Assembly: GCF_000744815.1 (NCBI RefSeq)
Contig: NZ_JQMQ01000005.1
Span: forward strand, 752,055-816,054
Length of the DNA stretch: 64,000 nucleotides
Source of the DNA: Phaeacidiphilus oryzae TH49
GTDB taxonomy: Bacteria > Actinomycetota > Actinomycetes > Streptomycetales > Streptomycetaceae
Direction of reading: 5' to 3'
This document shows positions 24,755 to 32,924 of this stretch, piece by piece (position 1 is the first letter of the stretch; each line of letters starts with the position of its first letter). Made by a program: the position numbers and the translations under genes. The notes under the pieces are model-generated. The model saw only the letters and a program-made list of their open reading frames with translations, did no database searches and had not been told where the DNA came from.

Positions 24755-25641
24755 TGGCCGCTCAACTCACCGCCCCCGCACGACCGGCGGCACCGGCCGC
24801 GGCACCGCCGCGCCGCCGGGGCGCGGTCCGGCGCAGGATCGGCCGCACAGCCTGGGCGGCCGGAGCCTGGATCTGCGGGATCGTCTTCTTCTTCCCGGTG
24901 CTGTGGATGGCGCTCACCGCGTTCAAGTACGAGGCGGACGCCTACACCACCACCCCGCACCTGATCTTCACCCCCACCCTCAGCCAGTTCCGTGCCGTGT
25001 TCTCCGCCGGGATCGGCCCCTACCTCGGCAACTCGGCGATCGCCACCGCGGTCTCCACGCTGCTGGTGCTGGCCCTCGGCGTGCCGGCGGCGTACGCGCT
25101 GTCCATCCGCTCGGTGGCGAAGTGGCGGGACGCCATGTTCTTCTTCATCTCGACGAAGATGCTGCCGGCGGTGGCCGCGATCATCCCGATCTACCTGGCC
25201 GTCCGCGACCTCGGGGCACTGGACAGCGTCTGGACGCTGGTCGTCCTCTACACCGCGATGAACCTGCCGATCGCGGTCTGGATGCTGCGCTCGTTCTTCC
25301 TGGAGGTGCCGGTCGAGGTGCTGGAGGCGGCCCGGGTGGACGGGGTCTCGCGGCGGGAGGAGATCACCCGCGTGCTGCTGCCGATCTCCGCGCCCGGGAT
25401 CGCCGCCACCGCGCTGATCTGCGTGCTGTTCTCCTGGAACGAGTTCTTCTTCGCCCTCAACCTGACCTCCTTCCGGGCCGCGACCATGCCGGTCTTCCTG
25501 GTCGGCCTGATGACCAGCGAGGGCCTGTACTGGGCGAAGCTGGCCGCCGCGGCGACGCTGGCCTGCCTCCCGGTGCTGCTGGCCGGGTGGATCGCGCAGA
25601 AGCAGCTGGTCCGCGGGCTCTCCATGGGCGCGGTGAAGTAA
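24754..25641 (+). CDS. ABC importer permease 2 (MalG/SmoG type)
   Basis: A 295-residue permease with six hydrophobic segments after a basic Pro/Ala-rich leader. The EAA loop reads LEAARVDGVSRREEITRVLLPISAP, and the family hallmark FFFISTKMLPAVAAIIPIYL and SWNEFFFALNLTS segments are those of mannitol/sorbitol permeases. It pairs with the permease just upstream. No ATPase gene is in the operon; in streptomycetes such carbohydrate importers usually share the multitasking ATPase MsiK encoded elsewhere, which I infer here. Confidence 0.92.
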   Translation: MAAQLTAPARPAAPAAAPPRRRGAVRRRIGRTAWAAGAWICGIVFFFPVLWMALTAFKYEADAYTTTPHLIFTPTLSQFRAVFSAGIGPYLGNSAIATAVSTLLVLALGVPAAYALSIRSVAKWRDAMFFFISTKMLPAVAAIIPIYLAVRDLGALDSVWTLVVLYTAMNLPIAVWMLRSFFLEVPVEVLEAARVDGVSRREEITRVLLPISAPGIAATALICVLFSWNEFFFALNLTSFRAATMPVFLVGLMTSEGLYWAKLAAAATLACLPVLLAGWIAQKQLVRGLSMGAVK

Positions 25642-25741
25642 CCGCGCCGGGGCCGGGGAGGCGCAGGGGCATCGATCTCCTGTCACCGGTCACCGAATCG
25701 ACCTACGACGAGCAAACCCCCACCGTTTGGAGCAAGATTTC

Positions 25742-26755
25742 ATGCGCGCTGTGGTCATCGACAAGCCCGGCCGGGTCCGCGTCACCGAGGTCCCGGACCC
25801 GACGCCGGCGGCCGGGCAGGTGGTGGTCGAGGTCGCCGCCTGCGGGGTGTGCGGCACCGACCTCCACATCCTGGACGGCGAGTTCCCGCCCTCCCCGTAC
25901 CCGCTGATCCCCGGGCACGAGTTCGCGGGCACCATCGCCGCCTCCGACGACCCCGCGCTGCCGGTGGGCATCCGGGTCGCCGTCGACCCGTCGCTGTACT
26001 GCGGCAGGTGCGAGTACTGCCGCATCGGGCGGGGCAACCTCTGCGCCGACTGGAACGCCGTCGGCGACACCGTCGACGGCGCCTTCGCCCAGTACGTCGC
26101 CGTCCCGGCAACCAACGTCCACCGACTCCCGGACTCCGTACCGGACTTCCGCACCGCCGCGATGATCGAGCCGCTCTCCTGCGCGGTGCACGGCGTGGAC
26201 CTCCTCGGTCCGGTGCTGGGCAAGCGGGTGCTGGTCATCGGCTCCGGGACGATGGGCCTGCTGATCGCCCAGCTCCTGGGCCGGGCCGGCGCCTCCGAGG
26301 TGGCGGTGGTCGACCGGGCCGGCGAGCGGCTGACCATCGCGCAGGCGCTCGGCTTCACCTCCACCGCCACCTCGGTCGGCGAACTCGCGGGCGGGGCAAG
26401 GGGGTTCGACATCGCGGTGGATGCCACCGGCGCGCCGGCGGCGATCGCCTCCGGGCTGGACGCCCTGCGTCGCGGCGGCACCCTGCTGGTCTTCGGGGTC
26501 GCCGACGCGGAGGCCGTCGTCCCGGTCTCCCCGTTCCGGATCTACAACGACGAGATCCGGATCCTGGGCTCGATGGCGGTGCTGAACAGCTACGCGCCGG
26601 CCGTCGACCTGATCGCGGCAGGTGCGGTGGACGTCGCCCCGCTGCTCGGCGACGCCTACCCGCTGGACGGCTACACCGAGGCGGTCGACGCCGTCCGCAC
26701 CGGCGCCACCGGCGCGGGCCCGAAGATCCACGTACTGCCGAACGCGGAGGCGTAG
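25742..26755 (+). CDS. Zinc-dependent polyol (sorbitol-type) dehydrogenase
   Basis: A 337-residue medium-chain zinc alcohol dehydrogenase. The catalytic zinc ligands are in CGVCGTDLH and the GHEFAG motif; the structural zinc site is the four-Cys block CGRCEYCRIGRGNLC. The Rossmann motif is VLVIGSGTMGLLIAQ with an acidic residue after strand 2 (VAVVDRAGER), favouring NAD. It is the last gene of the importer operon, 100 bp after permease 2, so it most likely oxidises the imported polyol to a ketose. ATG 25742 has GGAG ten bases upstream. Confidence 0.9.
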   Translation: MRAVVIDKPGRVRVTEVPDPTPAAGQVVVEVAACGVCGTDLHILDGEFPPSPYPLIPGHEFAGTIAASDDPALPVGIRVAVDPSLYCGRCEYCRIGRGNLCADWNAVGDTVDGAFAQYVAVPATNVHRLPDSVPDFRTAAMIEPLSCAVHGVDLLGPVLGKRVLVIGSGTMGLLIAQLLGRAGASEVAVVDRAGERLTIAQALGFTSTATSVGELAGGARGFDIAVDATGAPAAIASGLDALRRGGTLLVFGVADAEAVVPVSPFRIYNDEIRILGSMAVLNSYAPAVDLIAAGAVDVAPLLGDAYPLDGYTEAVDAVRTGATGAGPKIHVLPNAEA

Positions 26756-26860
26756 GCGCCGGCTTCGGCGGGCGGCAGACCGGCCGCCGGTTCGGTCCGC
26801 GTGGGCCGCGGCGGCGGCCGGCGGCGGGGCACCCACCGCGGGCCAAGGGCCGCGCGCGGC

Positions 26861-28063
26861 TTAGCCGGGGAGACGGGACTCGATGGCGTCGGCCGCCCGG
26901 GGGGCGCCGCCCGCCTTGCATATCTCCTCCCGCATCGCTTCCAGCCGGCCGTGGAGGGCGGCGGTGTCGTCGCCGTGCAGCAGGCCGCCCACCGCCTCCC
27001 GCAGCCGCTCGGCGGTGGCCTCGGCGGGCGCCAGCACGCGGCCCAGGCCGAGCTCCGCGATCCGGTCCGCGGTGGTCCGCTGCTCGGGAGTGTGCGGGAC
27101 GGCCACCATCGGGACGGCGGCGGCCAGCGACTCCATCGCCGAGTTCATCCCGGCGGCGGTGACGAAGACGTCCGCGTGGGCGAGGACGAGGGGCTGCGGC
27201 ACCTCCTGACGGGCCGTCACCCCCGGCGGCAGCGGTCCCAGCGCCGCCGGCTCGATCCCGTCGCCGACCGACATCAGGACCCGGCAGGGCAGCTCTGCGA
27301 AGGCCCGGACGCAGGTGCGGAAGAAGTCCGGGCGGCTGATGATCGTGCCGAGGGAGACATAGACCAGCGGACGACCCGGCGGCCCCCAGCCGCCGCCGGC
27401 CGGCTCGGCCCCGGGCAGCCGGGTCGGGCCGACGAAGGCGTACCGGTCGTCGAAGGTCTCGTTGCGCACGTGGAAGGCCCTGGGCTGGTACACCAGGTTG
27501 GACTCGGCCGGACGGTAGAAGTCGCGCAGCGCGAACGGCGGTACCCCGTGCCTCGCCTGGACGTCGGCGAGGAGTGCGTCGAACTCCGGCTTCCACGGGC
27601 TGCCGGCGAACATCTGGTCGGCGAACGCGCCGAAGTCGTAGCCCTCGCTGGCGGCGTGGGCACTCCAGGACTGGACGCGGGGGATCCCCCACTTGGCGGC
27701 GAGCATCGGCCCCGCCCAGGCGAGCCAGTCGCTGACGATCACGTCCGGGCGGTCGTCCCGGTAGCCGGCCTCGATCTGCGGCAGCACCTGCGCGAGCTGC
27801 TTGAGCATCCCGAGGGCGGCGCGGGCGGCGGCGTCCATCCCGTCGATGACCAGGGGCTCGGCGGCGGGCTCGGCCGCGGAATCGGCCGCGGGCTCGCAGC
27901 GGTACGGCACGATCTCCGCGCCGGTGGGGCGGATCCGCTCGGCCATCGAGGCGTCGGCCGGATAGCTGACCCGGTGCCCCCGGGCCATCAGCTCCCGGGC
28001 GACAGGCAGCGTCGGATTGAGATGCCCGGCCTCGGCCAGGCTGACGAAGGCGATATGAGCCAT
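26861..28063 (-). CDS. MGT-family (macrolide-type) GT-B glycosyltransferase
   Basis: A 400-residue GT1-type glycosyltransferase. The N-terminal domain begins HIAFVSLAEAGHLNPTLPVARELMARGHRVSY, with the catalytic His in GHLNP. The C-terminal nucleotide-sugar site shows PLVYVSLGTI, FVTAAGMNSAMESLAAAVPMVAVP and the HTPEQRTTADRIAELGLGRVL motif, the form found in macrolide-inactivating and natural-product glycosyltransferases. It may glucosylate a xenobiotic macrolide or an endogenous metabolite. ATG 28063 is assumed; ATG 28087 would add eight residues. The TetR gene at 28139 is divergent and probably controls it, an arrangement expected for an inducible resistance determinant. Confidence 0.9.
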   Translation of the reverse strand: MAHIAFVSLAEAGHLNPTLPVARELMARGHRVSYPADASMAERIRPTGAEIVPYRCEPAADSAAEPAAEPLVIDGMDAAARAALGMLKQLAQVLPQIEAGYRDDRPDVIVSDWLAWAGPMLAAKWGIPRVQSWSAHAASEGYDFGAFADQMFAGSPWKPEFDALLADVQARHGVPPFALRDFYRPAESNLVYQPRAFHVRNETFDDRYAFVGPTRLPGAEPAGGGWGPPGRPLVYVSLGTIISRPDFFRTCVRAFAELPCRVLMSVGDGIEPAALGPLPPGVTARQEVPQPLVLAHADVFVTAAGMNSAMESLAAAVPMVAVPHTPEQRTTADRIAELGLGRVLAPAEATAERLREAVGGLLHGDDTAALHGRLEAMREEICKAGGAPRAADAIESRLPG

Positions 28064-28138
28064 GCCCCTACCGTCAACCGGAGACATGGATTTGTCAAAC
28101 GTCTGATTGATTGAATCGCTCGCCCATATGACACAATC

Positions 28139-28879
28139 ATGGCCATGGACACTCCGGACGCCCCCCGTAAGCGCAGGTCACCGGCCCCAGGCGAGCGCCA
28201 GCGGGACGCCGAGCGGACCCGGGAGCGGATTCTGGACGCAGCGGTGGAGATCTTCTCCGCCAAGGGCCCGGCCGGTGCCCGGGTCGCCGAGATCGCCCGG
28301 CGCGCGGGCGTGAACCAGCAGCTCATCTCGTACTACTTCGACGGCAAGGACGGCCTCTACCGCGAGATCGGCCGCCGCTGGCGGGCCTACGAGGCGCAGG
28401 CCATCCCGGATGACCTGGACCTCGGCGAGCAGGTCCGGCGCGGTGTGCGGGCCAGTGTGGACCCCCGGTTCGGCGGCCGCCTGCTGGCCTGGGAAGGCCT
28501 CACCGACAGCGAGGGCGAGGGCGAGGGCGAAGCCGGCCCCGACGCCGAGGAGCGCGACGCCCGGCTCCGCCACGAGGTGGAGCGGATCCGCGAGCGGCAG
28601 CGCGCCGGCGAGGTCGACGACCGCATCGACCCCGCCGCGCTGCTGCTGATCACGATCAGCGCCGGCAACGCCCTCGCCGTCTACCCGCAGCTGGCCCGCG
28701 CGCTCTTCGGCGCGGCGGCCGACTCACCCGAGGTCGTCGACCGCTACGCCGAGGAACTCGCCTCGGCCGTGGGGCGGCTCGCCGAAGCCGGTCGGCGCGG
28801 CGGCACCACCTCGGACGACACGCCGGGCCGTCATGGGCCCGGCGCCCCGGTCGATCCGCCGCCACCGGCACCGCGGTGA
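28139..28879 (+). CDS. TetR-family regulator divergent from the glycosyltransferase
   Basis: A 246-residue TetR protein. The helix-turn-helix is RTRERILDAAVEIFSAKGPAGA then GVNQQLISYYFDGKDGLYREI, the QQLISYYF recognition helix being typical of a large actinobacterial subgroup. A charged linker contains a GEGEGEGE run from a GAGGGC hexamer-like repeat at about 28510-28535. There is no ribosome binding site before ATG 28139 (or 28145), so the mRNA may be leaderless. The AT-rich intergenic region 28064-28138, with TTTGTCAAA and GATTGATTGAATC dyads, is the likely operator. Confidence 0.88.
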   Translation: MAMDTPDAPRKRRSPAPGERQRDAERTRERILDAAVEIFSAKGPAGARVAEIARRAGVNQQLISYYFDGKDGLYREIGRRWRAYEAQAIPDDLDLGEQVRRGVRASVDPRFGGRLLAWEGLTDSEGEGEGEAGPDAEERDARLRHEVERIRERQRAGEVDDRIDPAALLLITISAGNALAVYPQLARALFGAAADSPEVVDRYAEELASAVGRLAEAGRRGGTTSDDTPGRHGPGAPVDPPPPAPR

Positions 28880-28882
28880 CGC

Positions 28883-29245
28883 CTAGTCATGCAGGCCCGC
28901 CCGGTCGGAGCAGACCGGCCAGGCGCCCGGGCCCTGGGCGTCCAGCACCCGTTCGGCGACGGCGATCTGCTGCCCCTTGCTGGCCAGGTCGGCGCGGGGG
29001 GCGTAGCGGTGGCCGCCGTAGGCGCGCCAGGTGGAGGAGGTGAACTGGAGCCCACCGTAGTAGCCGTTACCGCTGTTGACGTGCCAGCGGTTGGAGGACT
29101 CGCAGGCCGCGACGCGCTCCCAGACGGCGGTCGGTGCGGCGGATGTGCGAGCGGCGGCGTTCGGCACCAGGAATGCGATCGAGATTCCGGCGAAGGCGAA
29201 TGCGGTGGAGACGACGAAGCGTTCGGTATTACTGCACACACTCAT
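28883..29245 (-). CDS. Secreted resuscitation-promoting-factor-like (Rpf) transglycosylase
   Basis: A 120-residue secreted protein: a signal sequence (FVVSTAFAFAGISIAFLVPN, cleavage after AAA) followed by an Rpf domain, VWERVAACESSNRWHVNSGN and YYGGLQFTSSTWRAYGG. The catalytic Glu is in ACESS. Rpf proteins cleave peptidoglycan glycan strands and promote spore germination and exit from dormancy. No LysM or other wall-binding domain is present, so this is a minimal form. ATG 29245 follows the riboswitch directly (18 nt), and the same riboswitch is known to control rpf genes in Streptomyces. Its 3' end is 3 bp from the convergent TetR gene. Confidence 0.92.
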   Translation of the reverse strand: MSVCSNTERFVVSTAFAFAGISIAFLVPNAAARTSAAPTAVWERVAACESSNRWHVNSGNGYYGGLQFTSSTWRAYGGHRYAPRADLASKGQQIAVAERVLDAQGPGAWPVCSDRAGLHD

Positions 29246-29263
29246 GTGCACGTTTCCCGTGTC

Positions 29264-29422
29264 ACGCCTACGAGGTGAGCTGTCGGGTTCGGAGCCTGTA
29301 CGGCCCCGGCCGCGCGCCCGCGGCTTCACCCCTAGCCGCGACCTTGCGCGGCAGCGATGGTTCCCCCGCTCCCGACCGACTCTTCGATGCTCACGGCGCG
29401 CGCGGTGGTCGGGATTCGGCGT
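29264..29422 (-). ncRNA. c-di-AMP riboswitch (ydaO/yuaA type) upstream of the Rpf gene
   Basis: Read on the minus strand, this 159-nt leader contains the conserved actinobacterial ydaO elements in order: AATCCCGACC, GGGAGCGGGGGAACC, GGGGTGAAGCCGCGG, then CCGAACCCGACAGCTCACC and CTCGTAGGCG. The ends pair through ACGCC (rc of 29418-29422) and GGCGT (rc of 29264-29268), which is P1. The class binds cyclic di-AMP and generally turns wall-hydrolase genes off when the ligand is high. Placement immediately before the Rpf start fits the known Streptomyces rpfA arrangement. Confidence 0.88.
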
Positions 29423-29470
29423 TCCCGCGGCGCAGGCCCACGGCTGCGGGCCCATTCGAACGCTAATCAT

Positions 29471-30196
29471 GCTTTTAACATCAACTCAATTATGCTCCGC
29501 CGCATGGGTGTTGTCGCTGTGGTGCTTACGGGGGATTCCGCACCCGAACCCACCGGTCCACGTTTAAATCCGGGAATCGGGCGAGGCCGGCGTGTCGGAC
29601 CGGAATTCGGCGCGGCCGGCCGTCGTTTGGAATGCGGCCTTCGCAGGTGTCAACTCCCCACAAAGCGCGCCGAATTCGGAGGCCGGCACAGCGCAGGCAC
29701 CGTGCCCGTCGGCGGGTTGGCGTACGTTTCGCTCAAGACCACCGTCCGGGCCCTTCCGTCACGCCGACGGGTGCCTCGGGCACGCGGCGACACGCGGGGC
29801 CGGGCCGGCCGCGTCCCGTGGTCCCGGAACGGGCGGGCTTCAGCGAGCGCCTCACCGACCACGTCCGTCACCCGCCCGCCGCCGAAGCTGACGCTCCGAC
29901 AGGCCGGGCTCCGGGGCTACCGGCTACCGGCTACCGGCTACCGGCTACCGGCTACCGGATCAAAGGTCCCCGGGCTTGGGGGGCGAGCCGGGGCAGCCTC
30001 GCCGGATCGGACCCGCCCCGGCCAGCCGCCGCCGCATCCGGCTGGCGATTCCGCCCCGACCTCCCCGCCTCCCCCAGCACTCACCCCGCTCTCCCGTCCG
30101 TCCGGCCCGAGGCCCGCGCCCGCGCCCCACACCGACACGCAGGCCAGCCGCCGCGCCCGCAATGGCGTCGGCGCGGGGTGACCCCGGGTCCAGCGG
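29471..30196. other. Long intergenic region without a supportable gene
   Basis: About 725 bp lie between the Rpf leader and the SDR gene. The first 110 bp (to about 29580) are markedly AT-richer than the surroundings and probably contain the Rpf promoter on the minus strand (around TAATTGAGTTGATG). The remainder is GC-rich with open frames on both strands that lack ribosome binding sites and any recognisable domain. A perfect array of six GGCTACC heptamers lies at 29915-29956. Confidence 0.7.
29915..29956. repeat. Six tandem GGCTACC heptamers
   Basis: Six exact 7-bp copies in a row inside the noncoding stretch downstream of the SDR gene. The period is not a multiple of three and no gene crosses it; likely slippage-generated simple sequence. 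Confidence 0.9.
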
Positions 30197-30940
30197 TCAG
30201 CCGAAATGCGCCCCGCCGTTGGCGTGGAGGACCTGGCCGGTGATGAAGCCGGCGTCGGGGCCCAGCAGGAAGGCCGCGGTGCCGGCCAGTTCCTCGGCCT
30301 CGCCGGCCCGGCCGAGGAGGGTGGTCTCGGCGAACGCCCGGTTCTCGGACTCGTCGGCCGCACCCAGCATCGGGGTCGCGGTCGGGCCGGGGGCGATCGC
30401 GTTGACGCGGATCCGGTCCGCGGCCAACTCCCGCGCCAGCGCCCGGATCAGGCTCACCACGGCGCCCTTGGATGCGGCGTAGGCGGTGCCGCCCAGGAGC
30501 CCGCCGCCGCGGAACGCGGCCAGACTCGCCAGGGCGACGATCGAACCGGCCCGCGCCGACCGCAGATCGGGCAGCACCGCCTGCACGGCGTGCACCACAC
30601 CTCCGACGTTCACCGCGAAGGCGGACCGCAACTGCTCGTCCGTCACGGTGTCGATCCCGCCGCGCGGGGCGATCCCCGCCGAAGCCACCAGCCCGGTGAA
30701 CGGGCCGACGCGGTCCCGGAGCCCGTCCACGGCGGCCGCCATGCGCGCGCCGTCCGAGACGTCCGCGCCCGCACCGGCGTGCGCGCCCGGCTCGCCCGGC
30801 AGCTCGGCGGCCACCGCCCGGGCCGCCTCGGCGTCCAGGTCGAGGACGCCCACCCGGGCGCCGTCCGCCGCGGCCCGGTGGGCGCAGGCCCGGCCTATCC
30901 CCGAGGCGCCGCCGGTGATCAGCACCACCGGCCGGGTCAT
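30197..30940 (-). CDS. Short-chain dehydrogenase/reductase coupled to MHS transporter
   Basis: A 247-residue classical SDR: cofactor motif TGGASGIGRACAHRA, acidic residue in VGVLDLDAEA favouring NAD(H), catalytic Ser in VALASLAAF and Tyr-Lys in YAASKGAV, and the C-terminal FITGQVLHANGGAHFG. ATG 30940 overlaps the stop of the upstream transporter gene (ATGA, 30937-30940). The transporter-dehydrogenase coupling suggests import of an organic acid or hydroxylated compound followed by its oxidation. Substrate unknown. Confidence 0.9.
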   Translation of the reverse strand: MTRPVVLITGGASGIGRACAHRAAADGARVGVLDLDAEAARAVAAELPGEPGAHAGAGADVSDGARMAAAVDGLRDRVGPFTGLVASAGIAPRGGIDTVTDEQLRSAFAVNVGGVVHAVQAVLPDLRSARAGSIVALASLAAFRGGGLLGGTAYAASKGAVVSLIRALARELAADRIRVNAIAPGPTATPMLGAADESENRAFAETTLLGRAGEAEELAGTAAFLLGPDAGFITGQVLHANGGAHFG

Positions 30941-32313
30941 GCGGACGCCCCAGCCGCTCCAGCCGCCCCGGCCGCCCGGGCCTCGGCGCCGTCGGCGGTC
31001 TCCGCGCCGACCTCGCCCGGGCCGAAGCTGTCGTCCTTGGTCTCCCGCAGCAGCGCCACGCAGCCGAAGGCGACCAGCGCGATCCCCATCATCCAGAGCG
31101 AGGTCGGCCACGAACTCCCGGTCATCGACTGCCACTTGGTGGCCAGCAGCGGGCTCACCCCGCCGCCGACGATCCCGCTCGCGCTGTACGCGAAGGAGGC
31201 GCCGGAGAACCGGTACCGGGTGGCGAAGAGCTCCGGCAGGTAGGCGCCCATCGGCCCGTACAGGAAGGCGAAGCAGAGCAGGCCGACGCAGAGCGCGACG
31301 ATCACCAGCGCCGTCTGGCGGGTGTTCAGCAGCCAGAACATCGGGAACGCCCACACCGCGGCGGCGAGCGTCGCGCCCAGGCAGACCTTCCGCCGCCCGA
31401 TCCGGTCCGACCGCACCGCGAAGTACGGGGTCGCCGCGCCCATCACCGCGGCGGCCAGGATCGTGCCGATCAGCATCATGTTCTTGTTCAGCCCGAGCAC
31501 CGAAGTCCCGTACGACAGCGCGTAGGTGGTGACGGTGTAGAAGACGGTGTGCGCCAGGATGAACGCGAGGGTGGCCAGCGCGAGCACCTTCGGCTGGCGC
31601 CGGAGCAGTTCGAGGAACGGCACCTTGCCGCGCTCCTCGCGCTCCGCGGCGGCGCGCTCCTGGGCGGCGCGGAAGACGGGGGTCTCGGCGATCCGCATCC
31701 GGATGAAGAAACCGATCGCGACCAGCACCGCCGAGATCAGGAACGGCACCCGCCAGCCCCAGCTCTGGAACGAGCCGGCCGACAGCGTCTCACCGAGCAC
31801 CAGGAAGAGCCCGCTGGAGAGGATGAAGCCGACGGCCGGTCCGATCTGCGGGAACGCGGAGTACAGGCCGCGCTTGCCCTTGGGCGCGTACTCGGTGGCC
31901 AGCAAGACGGCCCCGCCCCACTCGCCGCCGAGGCCGAGCCCCTGGATCAGCCGGGCGACCACCAGCAGCAGCGGCGAAGCGACCCCGATGCTGGCGTAGG
32001 AGGGGATGAGGCCGACCGCGAAGGTCGCGAGCCCCATCATCAGCAGGCTTGCCACCAGGGTCTTCTTCCGGCCCACCCGGTCGCCGAAGTGCCCCAGCAG
32101 GATCGCGCCGATGGGCCGCGCGATGAAGCCCACCCCGAAGGTCGCGAACGAGGCCAGCGTCCCGGCCGTGGACGAGAACGACGGGAAGAAGACCTTCCCG
32201 AAGACCAGCGCAGCCGCGGTCCCGTACATGTAGAAGTCGTAGAACTCGATCGCCGTCCCGACGAAGCTCGCGACCGCGACTCTCCCCCGCGAGACCTGCT
32301 CCTCCACCGTCAC
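30937..32313 (-). CDS. MFS transporter, metabolite:H+ symporter (MHS/ShiA-ProP) family
   Basis: A 458-residue transporter with 12 hydrophobic segments. MHS signatures are FVGTAIEFYDFYMYGTAAAL in helix 1, FGVGFIARPIGAILLGHFGDRVGRK (motif A) and GLGLGGEWGGAVLLATEY in helix 5. Family members import shikimate, alpha-ketoglutarate, citrate, proline/betaine or aromatic acids with protons. GTG 32313 follows GAGAGGACGAGG. It forms an operon with the SDR and ends in an Ala-rich cytoplasmic tail. Confidence 0.92.
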   Translation of the reverse strand: MTVEEQVSRGRVAVASFVGTAIEFYDFYMYGTAAALVFGKVFFPSFSSTAGTLASFATFGVGFIARPIGAILLGHFGDRVGRKKTLVASLLMMGLATFAVGLIPSYASIGVASPLLLVVARLIQGLGLGGEWGGAVLLATEYAPKGKRGLYSAFPQIGPAVGFILSSGLFLVLGETLSAGSFQSWGWRVPFLISAVLVAIGFFIRMRIAETPVFRAAQERAAAEREERGKVPFLELLRRQPKVLALATLAFILAHTVFYTVTTYALSYGTSVLGLNKNMMLIGTILAAAVMGAATPYFAVRSDRIGRRKVCLGATLAAAVWAFPMFWLLNTRQTALVIVALCVGLLCFAFLYGPMGAYLPELFATRYRFSGASFAYSASGIVGGGVSPLLATKWQSMTGSSWPTSLWMMGIALVAFGCVALLRETKDDSFGPGEVGAETADGAEARAAGAAGAAGASA

Positions 32314-32422
32314 CCTCGTCCTCTCCTCAACATCACACCCTCGTGACCGCCAAGGATCCGACCATTACCCATCACCGCTGGTCAACCACCATCCACACAG
32401 TGAGACCACCGCTGCCCCACGC

Positions 32423-32745
32423 TCACGTCGCCCCTCCCCCGACCACCACCTCCACGGCCCGCCCCTCGGGATCCCGCAGCACATGCCGCCCGGCCTCCAG
32501 CCCGGCCACCGGCCCGGCGCTCGAGAACCCGATCCGCAGCCGCCCGGTGGGCGCGCACCCCACGGCGGGATACAGCTCCAGGACCGCACCGCCCCCAGGG
32601 TCGCGGCGTAGTGCTCGGGCCCGCTGCCGTGCTGCTCGCGGTGGAGGTCGAGGCCGAGCCGGGCGTAGAAGTCCCTGCACTCCGGCAGTCGACTGGTGTA
32701 GATCACCACGAGGGTGAGGTGCGGACTGAGCTGATGTTCGGTCAT
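32423..32745 (-). pseudogene. VOC/glyoxalase-family protein broken by a one-base frameshift
   Basis: The N-terminal part (ATG 32745; MTEHQLSPHLTLVVIYTSRL, then ECRDFYARLGLDLHREQHG and HYAATLG) is in one frame. The C-terminal part (AVLELYPAVGCAPTGRLR, then GFSSAGPVAGLE and LRDPEGRAVEVV) is in the next frame and ends at 32423. Adding one base to the CCCCC run at 32592-32596 joins them into a normal 107-residue VOC protein whose junction reads AATLGGGAVLELYP. VOC proteins include glyoxalase I and fosfomycin or bleomycin resistance proteins. Either the gene is inactive or the assembly lost one base. Confidence 0.75.
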
Positions 32746-32823
32746 GGTCGGTTCCCTTCGGGAGCATTCGCGGGGCGGGGAAAATCGCTCGGCTGTGCGG
32801 CGGGGGTTCCGGTAGCTTGCCAG

Positions 32824-32894
32824 TGCCGCGAAGCGAGGTCCGGGGTTACTCCCTTTCACTGGAAACCATCCCCGGGCACTGGGCACTCGCAGCG
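32824..32894 (+). ncRNA. Putative Y RNA 1 (short, simple-stem form)
   Basis: A 71-nt element that folds with the same outer design as its two neighbours. The 5' strand TGCCGCGA (32824-32831) pairs with TCGCAGCG (32887-32894) with one mismatch; an inner helix CCGGGG (32840-32845) pairs with CCCCGG (32870-32875). The shared cores are GCGAAGCG on the 5' side and GGCACTCGC on the 3' side, in the same places as in the copies at 32925 and 33129. The apical loop has no tRNA-like arms. Assignment rests on the shared cores and on the downstream Ro60/TROVE gene. Confidence 0.55.
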
Positions 32895-32924
32895 TCCCAG
32901 CAGAGGCGACAACTGGATACGGGT

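Noticed and set aside
29592-29891. Possible genes in the gap upstream of the Rpf leader
   Set aside because: Low-complexity frames without start signals or recognisable domains on either strand.
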